Below are positions 23,520-33,392 of a DNA stretch of 64,000 bases, piece by piece. This DNA is from Undaria pinnatifida. Taxonomy: Eukaryota > Sar > Phaeophyceae > Laminariales > Alariaceae. The notes below the pieces were generated by a model. It saw nothing but the letters and a program-made list of their open reading frames with translations. It was not told the origin of the DNA and made no database searches. Position numbers and translations under genes: made by a program. The stretch's first letter is position 1, and each line of letters opens with the position of its first letter. The DNA lies in assembly GCA_012845835.1 (NCBI GenBank), contig JABAKD010000008.1:14764223-14828222 (forward strand), in the 5' to 3' direction.

Positions 23520-24010
23520 TTGCCTGGACAATTCATATTTTTAATTTGAATAGTCTATTGTGACCACACAATTGAACTGGGATGTTGTCTATTCATAGAA
23601 ATTGGCTGGAGAATAAATTTACAATCTTGTCTATTAAATGGAATTGCCTGGAAAATTGATTTGCAAAGTTTTTCTTTTAAATGGAATGGCCTGGATAATT
23701 GATTTACAAAGCTGTCTAATAAATGGAACTGCCTGGATAATTGTCATCTCCAATATGCTGCAAAAGAATATTTACTCTGCAATTGAATGGGGTAGCAAAT
23801 GACAACATACTATGGGTTCAGCATTCGAGTTCCGTGGGTAACTATATTAATATAAAAATTAAATACTATATATGGCAATTGCTGCAACCATTAATATAGA
23901 TCGGGGTGTATTCATTGAAATTGTCTGAACATTAGGGCTTGGTGGGCGTCCATTACTCGAAATTGTCGGTGAAATAGAGCTCGAAGGATTTCAATTAATT
24001 AGAATTAGGG
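23520..24010 (+). repeat. Second block of AATTG-type minisatellite
   Basis: Units of about 47 bp contain 'aaatggaattgcctgga' followed by 'aattgatttacaaa' and 'tgtctattaa'. They are clearly related to the 21,590-22,330 units. The block is interrupted by unique DNA at 23,760-23,900. Confidence 0.7.
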
Positions 24011-24104
24011 ACCCCAATAGACAGTCAATTGCAATAGAAAACTATCAGTAGACTATCATTTGTCTACTGTCTGTTGTCCAGGGTGTGATATGTATAGCGC
24101 CCTC

Positions 24105-24385
24105 TTCTCACCGGTTATTCGACTTACAGGATACACTTGATAAACGGATGCATTTCCTTCCACAGCTTCACACTTTGTCCCCCTTAAGAACTGTTTTTAT
24201 AGTTTCCGCGCACAGACTGATTAATATCACCCTGTTGACCCTGATGCAAGGTACACTGTAGTTCCAAGGCGAGTCGTCGACCTATATCCTTAATGAGGAC
24301 ACACACAGTAATACGCGTGACACACAACTTGCAAAGATGAGTTTCGACAAAATCTTCGATCTCACAGCTGGAGTGTATTCTTCTT
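24105..24385 (+). repeat. C-tract family terminal module, isolated copy
   Basis: Contains 'ctcaccggttattcgactta', 'tttatagtttccgcgcaca', 'ctgttgaccctgat' and the terminal block to 'ctggagtgtatt', without the poly-C runs. The isolated copy shows this module can travel without the arrays. Confidence 0.75.
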
Positions 24386-24861
24386 TTCATAGTTTATGTA
24401 TAGAACAGCGGGAATGCTTAACCCCGTGTCCGGTAAAACCTATGGCACGCACCAGGGAAAAAGGGAACACACCTGTTATCATGGTTTAAAAAATATTCCT
24501 GAGGGTAAAGAAAATACTATTTCGAGTTCAGATGGAAAATGTAAGTTACGACAAACTGTCTCTTGAACGTATAATTTCAAGTCACTTGGCGACCTTTCGA
24601 CGTGGTGCAGTTATTTTAACGTATGGCACGGCAGTGAGCGCATCCCCCCTAGACAATCACCCCCGCTCACGAGCACAACCGGTGATGCATTGTTTCGTTC
24701 GTTTTTCGGCCGATATTTCGACACCGCGGGAACGTTGAATACCACACCCCCTACGGACGCGCGCCTAATAAACATGAAACTCGAAAAAATATCCACCACA
24801 CCGGTCTATAATATTCACTCACAACAAGCACCAGTTTCGACACCAGCTGTCGGTTCGCTTC
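24386..24861. other. No recognisable gene
   Basis: Unique sequence between the isolated module and the G-rich array, with short open frames only. Confidence 0.4.
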
Positions 24862-25662
24862 GGTTAGGGTAGGGTAGGGTAGGGTAGGGTAGGTCGGGTC
24901 CGGTCAGGTCCGGTCTGGTCCGGTCGGGTCTGGTCGGGTCCGGTCGGGTCCGGTCCGATCCGGTCAGGTCCGGTCGGGTCCGATCGAGTCCGGTAGGGTC
25001 CGGTCGGTTCCGGTCGGGTCCGGTCGGGTCCGGTCGGGTCCGGTCCGGTCCGGTCGGCTCCGGTCGGCTCCGGTCGGGTCCGGTCGGGTCCGGTGGGGTC
25101 CGGCCGGGTCCGGTAGGGTCCGGTCAGGTCCGGTCGGGTCGGTCGGGTCCGGTCAGGTCCTGTCGGGTCCGGTCGGGTCTGGTCGGGTCCGGTCCGGTCG
25201 GGTCCAGTCGGGTCCGGTCGGGTCCGGTCGGGTCTGGTCGGGTCCGGGTAGGTCCGGTCGGGTCCGGTAGGGTCCGGTAGGGTCCGGTCGGGTCCGGTCG
25301 GGTCCGGTCGGGTCCTGTCGGGTCCTGTCGGGTCCGGTCGTGTCCGGTCGGGTCCGGCCAGGTCCGGTAGGGTCCGATCGGGTCCGGTAGGGTCCGGTAG
25401 GGTTCGGTAGGGTCCGGTCGGGCCCGGTCGGGTCCGGTCGGGTCCGGTCGGGTCAGGTCGGGTCAGGTCGGATCCGGTCGGGTCCGGTCGAGTTGGGTCC
25501 GGTCCGGTCGGGGCGGGTCCAGTCGGGTCGGGTAGGGTCGGTTCGGGTCGGTTCGGGTCGGATCGGGTCGGGTCGGGTCGGGTCGGGTCTGGTCGGGTCG
25601 GGTCGGGTCGGGTCGGGTCGGGTCAGGTCGGGTAAGGTCAGGTCGGGTCAGGTCAACGAGCA
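24862..25662 (+). repeat. G-rich array: GGGTA head, then a CGGTCGGGTC-type 10-mer
   Basis: It begins with five to six copies of a 5-mer (GGGTA). It then runs about 780 bp as a 5/10-bp repeat around GGTCC/GGTCG with scattered variants (GGTAG, GGTCA). The last 160 bp lose the CC and become a simple GGGTC array. Because the unit is a multiple of 5, all six frames give repeats such as 'DPTRP' or 'GRVGS', which are not genes. The array starts abruptly next to the decayed Helitron frame, where its helicase would be expected. Confidence 0.9.
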
Positions 25663-25713
25663 ACGTGTGACTTTTCGAATCTAACACGGCCGTACAAATA
25701 GTATAGGCCAGGG

Positions 25714-28700
25714 TCACTCTCGAGCACGACCGCGGCAAAGTCTCTCTGCGACGGCGCGAGCTCCTCGATTTGGGGCGGTGCTGTAGTCCCAGCGTGTACC
25801 TGGGGGTCGTCGCCTAGCCACTCGGCCACCTGTTTTTCGGTGGCCGGGTTTGTCGCATCGTCGTCCCCGAAGTCGCTGTGTGATTGAGACTGCCCCTGCT
25901 GAAGGGCCTTGGTACTCACGGAAGTTCTCAACTTTCTGAGTCGTTGCCGCCCGCCCGTCGCTTCCGAACTTGGACCTGCTTAGATCCTTATCCACCGCCG
26001 CCAATATTTTCTTGGTCCACGTGTCGTCGTCGCCGAACACCCCCTCGAAATAGCACTGTCGCTCGTATGTGCCCTCGATTGTTGTCATCAGAGACGAATT
26101 CAAGGAGACTGCGGAATGGCCTGGAGAGTATGAGATGGTGGTAGTAAAAATGCTCAGACCGCGCCCGGTCAGACCGGTAACACCCGTAGCCGAAGATCCT
26201 TGTCGAATTTCTTCTCCTCCAGTACGCGGCGCCGTCCCCGTTAAAGTAGTGAGGCAAGTGGACGGGGGGGGGGCTGCTGCTGCCACTATGTATCATCTCC
26301 CACTCAGTCCAGAACTCGTTGTAGATGATGCTGTCAAAGTCGACCTCAGCGCCGTCAAAGTCGGGCATGTTGACGGCCCTCTGCACACCCTGGGGACGCT
26401 TGCATTATTTCTCTATCATGCCTTCAACGACTGCTCCCTGCCCTCTTCCCGGAGGTGCGGCAGCCGATTGTCGAGCCACATGTAATCCCGCGACTTGAGG
26501 CACAACGGCTGCACGGAGAGAATGAGCGTTGCTTCCGACATGGCAATCTTACGGACTCAGATGTGGGAGAGCTGTTTCTGGTTGACGGACTGCAACCCAC
26601 TCTGCTCCGGGCCATCACACGGCATCTGCGACTTCTCGACATGGTCGAGGGGGTTGGAGACCTTGCCGGCGGGCTCAACTTTGGCAACGTGTTCGACCAA
26701 GTAGGCGGCGAAACTAGCCTTGGTGACGAGCTGGAAGTTCTCGAGAGTGGGGTATGCCCCGAACGTCATTGGATGGTAAGGCGAAATTCGACCATCCTCA
26801 CGGCATTAGCGTGATTACTAGCGCCGATCGGTTAGACGGCACATTCTGCCATCCTTCTTCGGGCACCACTCGTCGCACTTGTGCGTGGAGTCTCTAGTCA
26901 CCTTCTGAGGGAAAGGACACCCCTTGACGCACCGCATATGGAGGTGGTGTGCCGGCAAGTTCTCCTCCTTGCTGCACTTCTTCGCGCAAGCGCTGGGGTC
27001 GCACCTTGCGTGCCTGTTGATGTTGAGGACGGCAGTACGCAGCCTCTGGACGAACGGGTGAGATCCCCGCGGAGCTCGCGCGATTGCCCAAACCTTGGGA
27101 TTGTTGATGTCTCTGTTGGTCGCGAGGCGGGGGAGGAGTTACGAGTGTGAGAGGGTGAATGTGGGATAGTTTTTAGGCAACAAGGAAGGTATGAAGGAAG
27201 GTGGGCACGAAGTACAACACAAAAGGGATATCGATCCTACCCTTGAAGCTCTGGCTGCCGTATCGCTACACCAATGAAGGCAATACGTTTCAGAATGCCT
27301 GGTGAAGGACTCACTTCTCGATGGGGTCGCCATTGTCTCCGACGTTCTCCTCGGATGCCATAGTAGTCGGGGAGGAGAGGTCGTCGGGGTGTTCCATCCA
27401 CAAGAGGAGGTGGAGGTGCAAGATACCCCATCCCTGCTCTTCGAACCTGTACCAGTAGTCCGCCACCGGGCCGAACACGCTATCCTTGCCCTTGACGAAC
27501 TTTGTGGGCAAGGGAAGCAGACACAGATGAATTTGGCGTGATGGGAAGGGGTCGCAAGTGGCACTTGACAATTGGACCGGAGAGGAATACCGAATGCAGG
27601 CGTTGCAGTATCGAATCTGGCTTTACCTCTTCAGCCACCCCATGATGTTCCGGCGCCAGTGACGTGTGATCTCGACCTGATGCCTAGGCCAGTCCGCGTG
27701 TTTGCAGCTGTATTAATCGAGGAGAGCTTTCATGTCGTCGGAGGCCTCGTGGCACGTCTTAGTAACCAAGAGGGGAGGCCTGCCGACGCTGTCAATTATA
27801 GCGAGAAGCTCTTTGAGTCTTTGCGACCAGAAGGAGCTACCTCCAGGTAATTAAGAGGGAAGGGACTGTGTATTTTTTCCAGCCCTTCGAGCATGGGCGT
27901 TTTACCCCCCTCTCCAGCACGCGGCGGTTTACCCGGGGGGCCATGGCAGTATGGGCACAAGGGATCGTCTTTGTGGATGAAGTGGCGGCACCGCCTGCAG
28001 GGAACGACGCCGCTGGTCTCTGCCGCAGTTTAAGAGCATAGCTTGCAGCGCGGGCCCGAATGCATGGGCATGTCGTTCTGCTCGCAAATGCGCTCGATAG
28101 CCGCGTTGTTTTCGAGGTCACGCTCGGCCCTGGTGTCCTGGTCCAACCGCTGCATGAAGCCCTCACGGGCGTCTTCGACGTTGCTGTAGGTGGTGGATCG
28201 GGTGTTGGCCCTATGACGTTAGGCCTTGGTTTTGTCGTCGACAGCGCCGACAGCGTAGGTATCGGAAGGTCTTCGGAAGCGCGGGTCGACCTGATTTAAG
28301 CGCATCTTGACGTACCGCGCGTGGTCCATGGTTGACAGCTGCTGTTGAGGGCCGTGGTTTCCCCGCATGTAGCCACCCTTCCCAAAGGGACATAGGTGGA
28401 CCGACCTAATCGTTTCCATGCAGTGACCGGGATCTGTGGCGTAGCCGGTGTAAGGGTCGTAGTACACGGGAAATGCTCACTTCACCCCTCCCTCCATGCT
28501 TTGAGAAGGGCCGCCAGAGGCTCTGGGCATTAGATCTCCCGCGGCGATGTTTTGCAGGCCCATAGCACTGTTGTGTGTCTCTGGAACAGGTTTGTCTCGG
28601 CCCGAAGGCAGCACCAAGCCTCGGACGTCGGCGTTGGAATCGCCGGTTGTGTTCGCAGGGAATTTGACGGTTGGGAAATCAGCGGCAATGCTGTTATCCT

Positions 28701-28964
28701 GTTGACCCTGTGAAGGATGACTCGGCTGATCCTCGTGCGTGTCCCATACCGCCAGGTATTTCGCCACCAAAGGATTTTTTGTACGAGCCACGGCCCCGCG
28801 GCGTTAACCTTTTCCGGGCGAACGTCCTTTGTCTTCGTCGGGTCGATCGCTATGTTACCGACCGATCCGTCGAAGTCCGCTGGGACGTACTCGGCCGCAC
28901 CCCTGAGGATGGTGTAGCCACTCCCGACGCCTCCATCGCCCTTGAGAGCGCTAGAAAAAAACAA
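25714..28964 (-). pseudogene. Helitron Rep (HUH replication initiator) protein, frameshifted; helicase part missing
   Basis: Read down the minus strand, several frames carry Helitron N-terminal landmarks in order. 28,430-28,219: 'CPFGKGGYMRGN' then 'VDPRFRRPSDTY', matching the Helitron_like_N 'PFG-GG...DPRFR' pattern. About 28,000-27,840: a zinc-binding-like 'CRRCRHFIHKDDPLCPYC'. About 27,780-27,680: 'LLVTKTCHEASDDMKALL'. 27,490-27,390: 'VADYWYRFEEQGWGILHLHL', containing the HUH motif as His-Leu-His (27,410-27,418) before 'LLWME'. About 26,700: 'AAYLVEHVAKVEP', where the usual Y-x3-Y-x2-K has His for the second Tyr. 26,200-26,000: the linker with 'YYHHLILSRPFRS' then, in another frame, 'GVFGDDDTWTKKIL'. 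At least six frame changes are needed, plus stops, so it is dead. The PIF1-type helicase that should follow is absent, replaced by the G-rich array. Terminal TC/CTRR ends were not found. Confidence 0.75.
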
Positions 28965-28984
28965 CCGTAGGAGACACTGCAGCG

Positions 28985-29655
28985 TATTTTGCAGCAGCAG
29001 TTTTCATACCGTATAGTCTACATGTCGTAGTTGTTTCGGGTCAGATATGAGAGCGAGAAAACATCTCCAGGAAACAGCCGAGTAACTTCAAAGTACATTC
29101 CACCGGTAGTGCAGAAAAGAGGTCGCTCAAAATTTGGGAAACACACTCGTATAACAATAATAGACAGCCGGAGACCAAAAGGATGCGCTTGAGAGACGAC
29201 TGCTGTACTGCTGTATGATATCATACTCGTACCATATGTGCGTATTTAAGAGGAATTGATCGCCCTCCACCACAAAAAAAATAAATTAAAACGGCTACGC
29301 CAGTAAAAAATGGACAGAAAGAGTAATTTCAACGTACATTGCAGCAGTAGTACTAACAGTACGTGCGGTACGTAATTGATTCGGGTCAGTTCGGGAAAGC
29401 AGTTACACTTCAACGTACTGGCTTTCAAATTTCGGGACACACACAAGGCAAAACACAGCAGGAGACGAAAAGGATATGCGCTGCTGTGAAAATTTGGGAC
29501 ACACAGCAGTAGGCAATACACAGAAGGAGACGAAGGAGAGAAAATACAGCTGCAATGCTGTGTGATCTAATACTCGTTCCATAAGTGTGTGTCGTAGAAG
29601 GAATAATAACCCGCCCCGAACAAATTCATAACAGAAAAATTGAACAAAAAACACT
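28985..29655. repeat. Diverged tandem duplication, ~355-bp units
   Basis: Two units match loosely: 'tgcagcagcag..', 'tcgggtcag', 'caaaatttgggaaacacac' / 'caaatttcgggacacacac', 'ggagac.aaaaggat' and 'atactcgt.cca'. No gene is seen. Confidence 0.5.
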
Positions 29656-29682
29656 TAGACTACTGGCTTTGCCATCCTCGTC

Positions 29683-30025
29683 TTATTCTCCCTCCAGCTT
29701 CTCCCCTATGAAGACAGCCCCGTTGACGGGCAGGATACAGATGACGCAGATCAGCTTCGTCTGCGTCTTGGAGGGATCGCGCTCGGGGCGAAAATTGTTT
29801 GCGGTGAACGGGCAGGAGTTGGGGTCCCCTTGGACGTTCTTGGCGCAGGAGTACCAAACCACGCCAAGCCCAGTTACTTTTTTCAGTAAATAGGAGGCCG
29901 TCGCAGTAGCCGTCCCCGCAGGGCTTCGTAGTTACCTCTCCCACCAGTTGGAAAGGCCTTGTGTCTGGGGCAGCGGCTTCCGAGGGTTTCGCCTTTTTAG
30001 CCGGAGATCGCTTGAGCGGGTCCAT
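29683..30025 (-). pseudogene. Small basic, Cys-containing ORF upstream of the Helitron, with one frame break
   Basis: ATG at 30,025 opens a frame with a nuclear-localisation-like 'KRSPAKKAKPSE', then 'LVGEVTTKPCGDGYCDGLLF'. At the six-base T run on the plus strand (29,878-29,883) the frame is lost. One register away it continues as 'GLGVVWYSCAKNVQGDPNSC', 'PERDPSKTQTKLICVICILP' and 'FIGEKLEGE' to a stop at 29,683. Protein-like composition on both sides of the run argues for one gene of about 113 residues with a 1-base indel, real or from sequencing. It lies 0.7 kb upstream of the Helitron Rep fragment on the same strand and may be part of that element. I recognise no family; the paired Cys could bind zinc. 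Confidence 0.5.
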
Positions 30026-30291
30026 CGGGTAGGGTGGCTAGCAGGTTGGTGTGTGTGGTGTGGGGTGGAGACGCGTGGGGTGTGGTGTGGGGGTGTGGTG
30101 TGGAGTGGGACAATGCTATTGAACCGAAAAAAAAATGGCAAGGTAAAACTTGGATAGCGGAGCAGGGAGTCAACGACTGCTGCTGCTAGCTTGATTTTTA
30201 TAACAGAAGATTTGACTTATGCGTTGGTGCCATGACCCCTGGTTATCTGCTGCGACTGCTGCATAGTTTCTGCTGCCTCTTGTACCTTGTG

Positions 30292-30380
30292 GTACAGCTG
30301 TTGTCATAGTATTATACCTGGTATGCGTAGTACCTGGCGGTACAGCTGTTGTCATAGTATCGTACCTGGTATGCGTAGCT
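30292..30380 (+). repeat. Short tandem duplication containing 'ggtacagctgttgtcatagta'-type units
   Basis: Two near-identical units of about 50 bp each contain 'gtacagctgttgtcatagt' and 'acctggtatgcgtag'. Noncoding. Confidence 0.7.
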
Positions 30381-30399
30381 TCGAGCAACCAAGGCTTTC

Positions 30400-30830
30400 G
30401 GGATTTTTTCACAGATGACAGTTCTCGACGAGGCGTGGACGGCATTTGTGACCGGGACATTTCAATTGTGTCCTACATCCGACCATTTAGCCGTCGGCGT
30501 AGGATCCCACAATGGCTGCTTGGGCAGGGTGACCACCGATCCCCGAGTGTCGAAGGTCAGAGAGGACATACCGGAAAGAAATACGCGCAGACATCAGCCC
30601 TGTCGTGAATTAATGCGCGAAAACGCTGACAGCTCATCGATTTTCGTAGATCCGTTGTAGATTCAGACGTTGAGGCCCCGCGCGGGCGCTACGGCGAGCA
30701 GCCGGCGGATCCGCGACGCCGGCCGATGCAGGCGAGGCGGGGGCATGCTCCGGCGAAGAAACCGTGCGGAAAGGCGGTCAGAGGCCGGAGAGACGTGCAA
30801 CACAAAATCCGCCTGAAGACTATGATAGGT
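30400..30830. other. No recognisable gene
   Basis: Contains an 81-residue plus-strand frame (30,415-30,660) with no known domain. Nothing else stands out. Confidence 0.4.
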
Positions 30831-31165
30831 ATATTAATATGTATTTCAAGGACGTCAGCCTCGAGGTTATGTGGTAAGTAGTTCCAACTAGAAGAGCGAG
30901 GCCATTCGATATTCTTGACTTTTTGGGCATAATTGGCTCCCATATCTAAAACTCGAAATATTGATCTCTTTCCGTACGCCAAGAAAGAAAAACCAAGCAA
31001 AGACCAACCTACTTGAAAATGGACTGGAATATTTCTGCGCAAATCCAGACGTGGATGGCAAGAAGAGGATTTACCTCGGGAGTCCGCATGATGGGTAGAA
31101 ACTTTGAGAAATCCTCTCCCCTGCCTATGCTGCGAGCTTGAACAAACGGCCAAAACAAACAATAC
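30831..31165 (+). repeat. Dispersed repeat R, 5' third (copy 1)
   Basis: Matches 56,078-56,395. Shared blocks are 'cctcgaggtta', 'aggccattcgatat', 'tctaaaactcgaaata', 'ctacttgaaaat' and 'gcgagcttgaacaaacggcc'. The rest of the repeat is absent here. Confidence 0.7.
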
Positions 31166-31227
31166 ATGTTTAGTCTAGTCAAGTGCTTTTTGGTGTCAAG
31201 TGGAGAAGTGTTTTGTCACGCTTGACT

Positions 31228-31400
31228 GGTGGTTCGCTGCGCGAGAAGGCACTTGACGATCGTCGGGAGTGGCGTAATGTTTAATCACATTTGACTGCGC
31301 GAGAAGTCACTTGGCGATCGTCGGGAGTGGCGGAATGTTTGTCGCACTTGACTGCGCAAGAAGGCACTTGGCGATCGTCGGGAGTGGCGGAGTGTTTAGT
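31228..31400 (+). repeat. Tandem repeat, three units of ~60-70 bp
   Basis: Units share 'gcgagaaggcacttg', 'cgatcgtcgggagtggcg' and 'aatgttt'. Noncoding. Confidence 0.75.
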
Positions 31401-31661
31401 CGGCGACTTTCGCTTTGAGGCGGAGAATGTCACCGATAGGATGCTCGTACTTAGTCTCCTGTAAAGGGAACAGCAGAATTGGGCGAGGAAGGCCGCATGG
31501 TGTAATGACATTGTGCGCATGGGTTACGTTGTACGCAGGTACCTGGTGTAGGATGTAACGTGCTGAAAGACACGAACACTTGTTACAGGACGCACAGCCG
31601 TAGCTGGAGACGCATAGTCTAGACTACTAGACTACATACATAGGGGATGATGCATACACAT

Positions 31662-32180
31662 GTGATGGAAGGGATTTGTACCGCAGGAACGCTGGAGGAA
31701 GGTGAGGTAGTATGGCAGGTTCGAACACGTACGCGTATCCTACACACGCAAACACACAGGAGTACTGCTGCGCTACACATGTCATAAACATGTATGTGTA
31801 CTACACACAGACAGCGAGAGCTGTGTGCACACCACTGTACACACCTGCATACACAGGTGATATAAGGGATTTGTACCGCAGGAACGCTGGAGGAAGGTGA
31901 GGTAGTATGGCAGGTTCGAACACGTACGCGCATTCTACACATGCTAACACACAGGAGTACTGCTGCGCTACACATGTCATAAACATGTATGTGTACTACA
32001 CACAGACAGCGAGAGCTTTGTGCACACCGCTGTACACACCTGCATACACAGGTGATGGAAGGGATTTGTGCCGCAGGAACGCTGGAGGAAGGTGAGGTAG
32101 TATGGCAGGTTCGAACACGTACGCGCATCCTACACATGCTAACACACAGGAGTACTGCTGCGCTACACATATAGACTATG
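31662..32180 (+). repeat. 195-bp tandem repeat, 2.7 units
   Basis: The block 'atggcaggttcgaacacgta' starts at 31,712, 31,907 and 32,102, exactly 195 bp apart. Units differ at only a few sites. Because 195 is divisible by three, frames on both strands stay open (a 193-residue Cys/Val-rich minus frame and 62-residue plus frames). Each unit contains GGTTCGAAC, similar to a Pol III B box. Confidence 0.85.
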
Positions 32181-32504
32181 TACCACACAGAGAGAGCCAT
32201 GTGAATGTATATCGGAAGAGTTGGTCTCCCCAGTCGTCAATATACCGCCCTGCTGTAGGGACATTCCGCTGCATGGTGTGGTGTGCAGACATTCCGCCGC
32301 AGCACGAGGAGGTGGTACGCCGTAAGGTTTGAAGAGGGCGAAGCACACGCAGCCGCAGAGAAGGAGAAGCCTAGAACGAGCGAAGAGACTCATAGCAGAC
32401 ACCCACAGCACGCGGCGGAGATGAGCTGCGACAGGAACCAGCGAGAGGAAGTATGCAGCAGCCGAACTGAAGGACGCAGTCGCCGCCGCACGCAGACACG
32501 GCAG

Positions 32505-33074
32505 ACCACACGGGCAGGATCGAACAACAGAGGCGCAAAATTTCCAGCTCAACGCCGAGGAGCGTGGTGTATCCGACGAGGGATGGAAATAGAGGGTGTG
32601 CGCTGCGAGGTTGTTTGCGTGCCAGGGTGTAGTTCGTAGCGCCGTTTGATTTAAACGCGGCCGTTTGAATTTTATGGTTTTGTAAGGACGAGGCGGTATT
32701 TTTGGGAGGGGATTTGTTTTCCGCAGCCCAGGGCACAACGAAGTGGAATGTTTTTGGTGTGTGTTGTGTTCGTTGTCCCAAAGGCCCCGCACGGGCAGGA
32801 TCGAGCAGCAGAGGCGCAAACGTTCCAGCACATGCACCACGAGCGCTGGGTTGGCAGGGCAGCCGAACGGTGCTTGCATGTTACTAGCAGTGTAGTGTGT
32901 GTTGGTGTTGGTGTGTGTGTCCCAAAATGAACCACCAGCTCGTTGTTTTCGTGCCAGGGTGTAGTTCGTAGCGCCGTTTGATTTGAAGCGAAGCTGTTTG
33001 AATTTTATATTTTTGTAAGGACGAGGAGGATTTTTTGGGAAGGATTTTTTTTCCGCAGCCCAGGGCACAACGAA
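32505..33074 (+). repeat. Tandem ~330-350-bp unit U, left side of the element A insertion
   Basis: Unit U runs from 'gtttttggtgtgtgttgtg' through 'gcaggatcgagcagcagagg', a GTTGGT microsatellite, 'gtgccagggtgtagttcgta' and 'ccgcagcccagggcacaac'. A partial unit occupies 32,505-32,740 and a nearly complete one 32,747-33,074. The array resumes at 41,105 beyond element A. Confidence 0.8.
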
Positions 33075-33345
33075 ATGTAGCTTTACGCAGGAATGTGGAG
33101 TTTGTGGAGGCGTGATTGGGATTCGTATATCGGCCGTATGGTAACGGCAAAAATATAGAGTAAAAGCATATTTATGCTGACGCAGTCGTGGCTTGCCTTC
33201 AGACTCGCTCAGGGGTAGACGAGACCGAGGGCATACGGGAATACACTCGAGCGTGAGGAGCAGGAATACACAGCGTAAGGTAGCTGGCTTTTCGTGGCTG
33301 CGCCGGAGTACAAGCGCCTGCCCAGCAGTACGGGACAGCTAGAAT
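33075..33345 (+). repeat. Element A, repeat A1 (left end)
   Basis: Begins 'atgtagctttacgcaggaat'. It matches A2 at 40,516 with scattered substitutions and two indels (the copy here has extra bases after 'gggcatacggga' and 'gtgaggagc', A2 has extra after 'gctgcgcc'). The divergence shows the insertion is not recent. Confidence 0.85.
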
Positions 33346-33392
33346 CTGATCGACTTCTCATTCGCGGTATTCAAAACATTTTCGTGCTCGAG

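Noticed and set aside
25463-25738. DPTRP / GRVGS repeat proteins on either strand
   Set aside because: Direct translation of the GGTCS array. A 5-bp unit gives open repeats in every frame.
31230-31400. CRISPR-like repeats (also 8,621-8,995)
   Set aside because: Units are tandem without unique spacers and the context is eukaryotic.
32163-33068. 301-residue minus-strand ORF
   Set aside because: Lies across tandem unit U. The same residues recur in each unit and the frame is interrupted in the right-hand copies.
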